36,449 bases of DNA, taken from Tidjanibacter sp. (GTDB taxonomy: Bacteria > Bacteroidota > Bacteroidia > Bacteroidales > Rikenellaceae). The position numbers were made by a program, and so were the translations under genes. Location: assembly GCA_017503465.1 (NCBI GenBank), contig JAFVSY010000111.1, positions 1 to 36,449 on the forward strand, read 5' to 3'. Positions 35,275 to 36,449 of this stretch are shown here, in pieces; the first letter of the stretch is position 1, and the number at the start of each line of letters is the position of its first letter. The notes under the pieces were generated by a model. The model was not told the origin of the DNA. It searched no databases and saw only the letters and a list, made by a program, of their open reading frames with translations.

Positions 35275-35311
35275 AAAAAGAGTCGGAGCAACAACACCTC
35301 CGACTCTTTTT
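35275..35311. terminator. Bidirectional terminator
   Basis: AAAAAGAGTCGGAG (35275-35288) and CTCCGACTCTTTTT (35298-35311) are exact complements with a 9-base loop. The A-run and T-run allow use from both sides. It lies between the plus-strand unit ending at 35248 and the minus-strand gene ending at 35389. Confidence 0.85.
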
Positions 35312-35388
35312 TGTGGGGTGGTGCAGGTCGCACACCCCACATATTCTACTTCGCAGTATCTCAGGGGTTTTGTCATACTTGGTCGATT

Positions 35389-35739
35389 CTATTCAAGACT
35401 CTGGTCAAAACAGGGGGCGGAGAACTGGGAGTCGGCAGGCAAAAGCGAGGCGAGGTCGCTGCTGCGCAGTATGGGTTGTACATCGGTGCCGATTCTGAAC
35501 CACACTTCAAACTCATTGCGCATATCAAACTCGTGGGCAACGCTTGCTTTGAGCTGGTCGGCATTCGCAAAGTAGCAGTCGATGATGGCATCGCAGAGCG
35601 ACTCGCTCTCGAAGGTAACAAATGGAAGGTTTGCAGGGCACTCGGTGTTGGGGAAGGCGGCAGTCAGGGCGTTGTTGATGGTGGTCTGGTCGTTGGTGCT
35701 CTCAAACAAAAGGGTGGTGATGAATTGTGCTTTGCTCAT
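35389..35739 (-). CDS. Small hypothetical protein
   Basis: A 116-residue soluble acidic protein starting MSKAQFITTLLFESTNDQTT. It includes LPFVTFESESLCDAIIDCYF and HEFDMRNEFEVWFRIGTD; no known motif is seen. It is a single-gene unit, convergent to the 34738 gene. Its promoter at 35782-35822 is nearly identical to that of the MoxR/VWA/ligase operon, so it is likely expressed under the same conditions. The AAA+ gene upstream ends 102 nt before its start. Function is unknown. Confidence 0.68.
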   Translation of the reverse strand: MSKAQFITTLLFESTNDQTTINNALTAAFPNTECPANLPFVTFESESLCDAIIDCYFANADQLKASVAHEFDMRNEFEVWFRIGTDVQPILRSSDLASLLPADSQFSAPCFDQSLE

Positions 35740-35781
35740 AATAGAAATATGTTTTAGGGGTTAAACTTCCGAATTGCAATG

Positions 35782-35822
35782 CAAGTATACCCCACATCTG
35801 TGCCAACTTGTGGCATAGGTTG
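35782..35822 (-). promoter_or_regulatory. Promoter of the 35739 gene (shared motif, copy b)
   Basis: Read on the minus strand: CAACCTATGCCACAA, then GTTGGCACAG, 14 nt from the end of GTTG to TATACTTG (35789-35782), one mismatch from TAnnTTTG. TGCCA-N5-TGGCA is a perfect inverted repeat that overlaps GTTG. The start codon at 35739 is about 43 nt downstream of the box. Confidence 0.68.
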
Positions 35823-35841
35823 AAAATATGAGAAAATTTTT

Positions 35842-36449
35842 CTACTGAATAAAACCAATCCTTCTTTGAGGAGCAGAGGAGCCAAGGCGTTCTTCGTTGC
35901 AGAACTCCACAAGGCGGTCGAGGCTTATGTCCACACCCCACAGCACCTCCTCAACGGCGTGTTTGCGTGCCACATTCTCAATCTGACCACCGCTGAAATC
36001 ATACTTTGCCGCCAGCATTGCCGCATCTTCTGCCGAGAGCGAAGGTATCATAGTCTGCCAAATGGCTCGTTTCGCCTCTGCCGAGGGTTTCTGGAACTCA
36101 ATCTTATAGAGGAATCTGCGCTCAAAGGCGGAGTCCATATTCTTTGTGAGGTTGGTGGTGGCAATCAAGATACCCTCCAAGTTCTCCATCTCTTGCAGGA
36201 TAATGTTCTGAATGGAGTTTTCCATCTTGTCCACCGCACGTTCCACCCCTTCGTTGCGTTTGGAGATAACAGCATCTGCCTCGTTAAAGAACAGGATGGG
36301 GGTGCGCTCGCAGTTCTTGACAAGGTGGCGGTAGGTGTCGAAAATTGCTTTCACATTCTTCTCGCTCTCGCCCACCCACTTGCTACGAATGTTGGCGAGG
36401 TCCACCTGCATCAAGTCGCGCCCCGTCTGACGGGCGAGTTGGAGCACCG
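35842..36449 (-). CDS. AAA+ ATPase, 5' part beyond the window
   Basis: Only the C-terminal 202 codons or so are present; the frame runs off the right edge with no start. It begins right after where a Walker A loop would lie (VLQLARQTGRDLMQVDLAN), then KWVGESEKNVKAIFD, Walker B as ILFFNEADAV with Asn in place of the usual Asp, sensor 1 ATTNLT, arginine fingers FERRF, and the AAA lid FSGGQIENVARKHA. This is the classical AAA subgroup related to FtsH, Vps4 and spastin ATPases, without a visible protease domain at the C-terminus. FNEAD at Walker B is a known variant in some AAA subfamilies. It may belong to the same accessory system as the MoxR operon, judged from location only. Confidence 0.8.
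   Translation of the reverse strand, partial: VLQLARQTGRDLMQVDLANIRSKWVGESEKNVKAIFDTYRHLVKNCERTPILFFNEADAVISKRNEGVERAVDKMENSIQNIILQEMENLEGILIATTNLTKNMDSAFERRFLYKIEFQKPSAEAKRAIWQTMIPSLSAEDAAMLAAKYDFSGGQIENVARKHAVEEVLWGVDISLDRLVEFCNEERLGSSAPQRRIGFIQ

Noticed and set aside
1..36449. CRISPR arrays, tRNA or rRNA genes, insertion sequences, integrase genes
   Set aside because: I looked for regularly spaced repeats, cloverleaf-like sequences and transposase or integrase motifs and found none.

Overview
This window looks like a chromosomal segment of a Bacteroidales bacterium (family not resolved). Evidence for this is a complete SusC/SusD polysaccharide-utilisation locus (PUL), an ECF sigma / FecR anti-sigma pair, several lipoproteins with fimbrillin-like, BACON and FISUMP domains, and TAnnTTTG promoter elements of the Bacteroidetes type. 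No rRNA, tRNA, CRISPR array, transposase or integrase was seen.

Layout. (1) 49-1026: an AbiH-family abortive-infection gene, visibly AT-richer than the rest. A putative structured intergenic element ending in a strong terminator follows it. (2) 1295-8553, minus strand: a six-gene catabolic operon, transcribed in the order FAD oxidoreductase, Na+/solute symporter, class II aldolase, PfkB kinase, zinc MDR dehydrogenase, PfkB kinase. This is the gene set expected for importing a sugar or polyol, oxidising it to a ketose, phosphorylating it twice and splitting it into trioses. (3) 8554-8761: divergent control region. (4) 8762-11015: a 44-residue peptide gene and a fimbrillin/BACON/FISUMP lipoprotein, closed by a perfect 17-bp terminator. 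(5) 11155-26982: the PUL, comprising ECF sigma factor, FecR anti-sigma, SusC with an N-terminal STN signalling domain, SusD, two accessory lipoproteins, two heparinase II/III-type lyases (one predicted soluble, one lipid-anchored), a GH88 unsaturated glucuronyl hydrolase and a final fimbrillin-type lipoprotein. The lyase plus GH88 pairing points to a uronic-acid-containing glycan. No sulfatase lies in the window.

(6) 27400-33838, minus strand: a tight seven-gene operon (gaps of 3-15 nt) of accessory character. It encodes three or four unrecognised proteins, an ATP-dependent polynucleotide-ligase-like nucleotidyltransferase, a MoxR-type AAA+ ATPase and a VWA-domain protein whose expected HExxH motif has decayed. 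(7) 34118-35248: a plus-strand hypothetical gene and a frameshifted gene. (8) 35389-35739: a small minus-strand hypothetical gene. (9) 35842 to the edge: a partial AAA+ ATPase.

The observation most worth following is that three transcription units of the right-hand region (the MoxR/VWA/ligase operon, the 34118 unit and the 35739 unit) have nearly identical promoters. Each has a CCTATGCC-like block, an inverted repeat of the form TGCCA-N5-TGGCA overlapping TTTG/GTTG, exactly 14 nt, then TAnnTTTG or a near match. This suggests one coordinately controlled and possibly undescribed MoxR-VWA-ligase system. All functional calls come from reading motifs by eye; no database search was possible.
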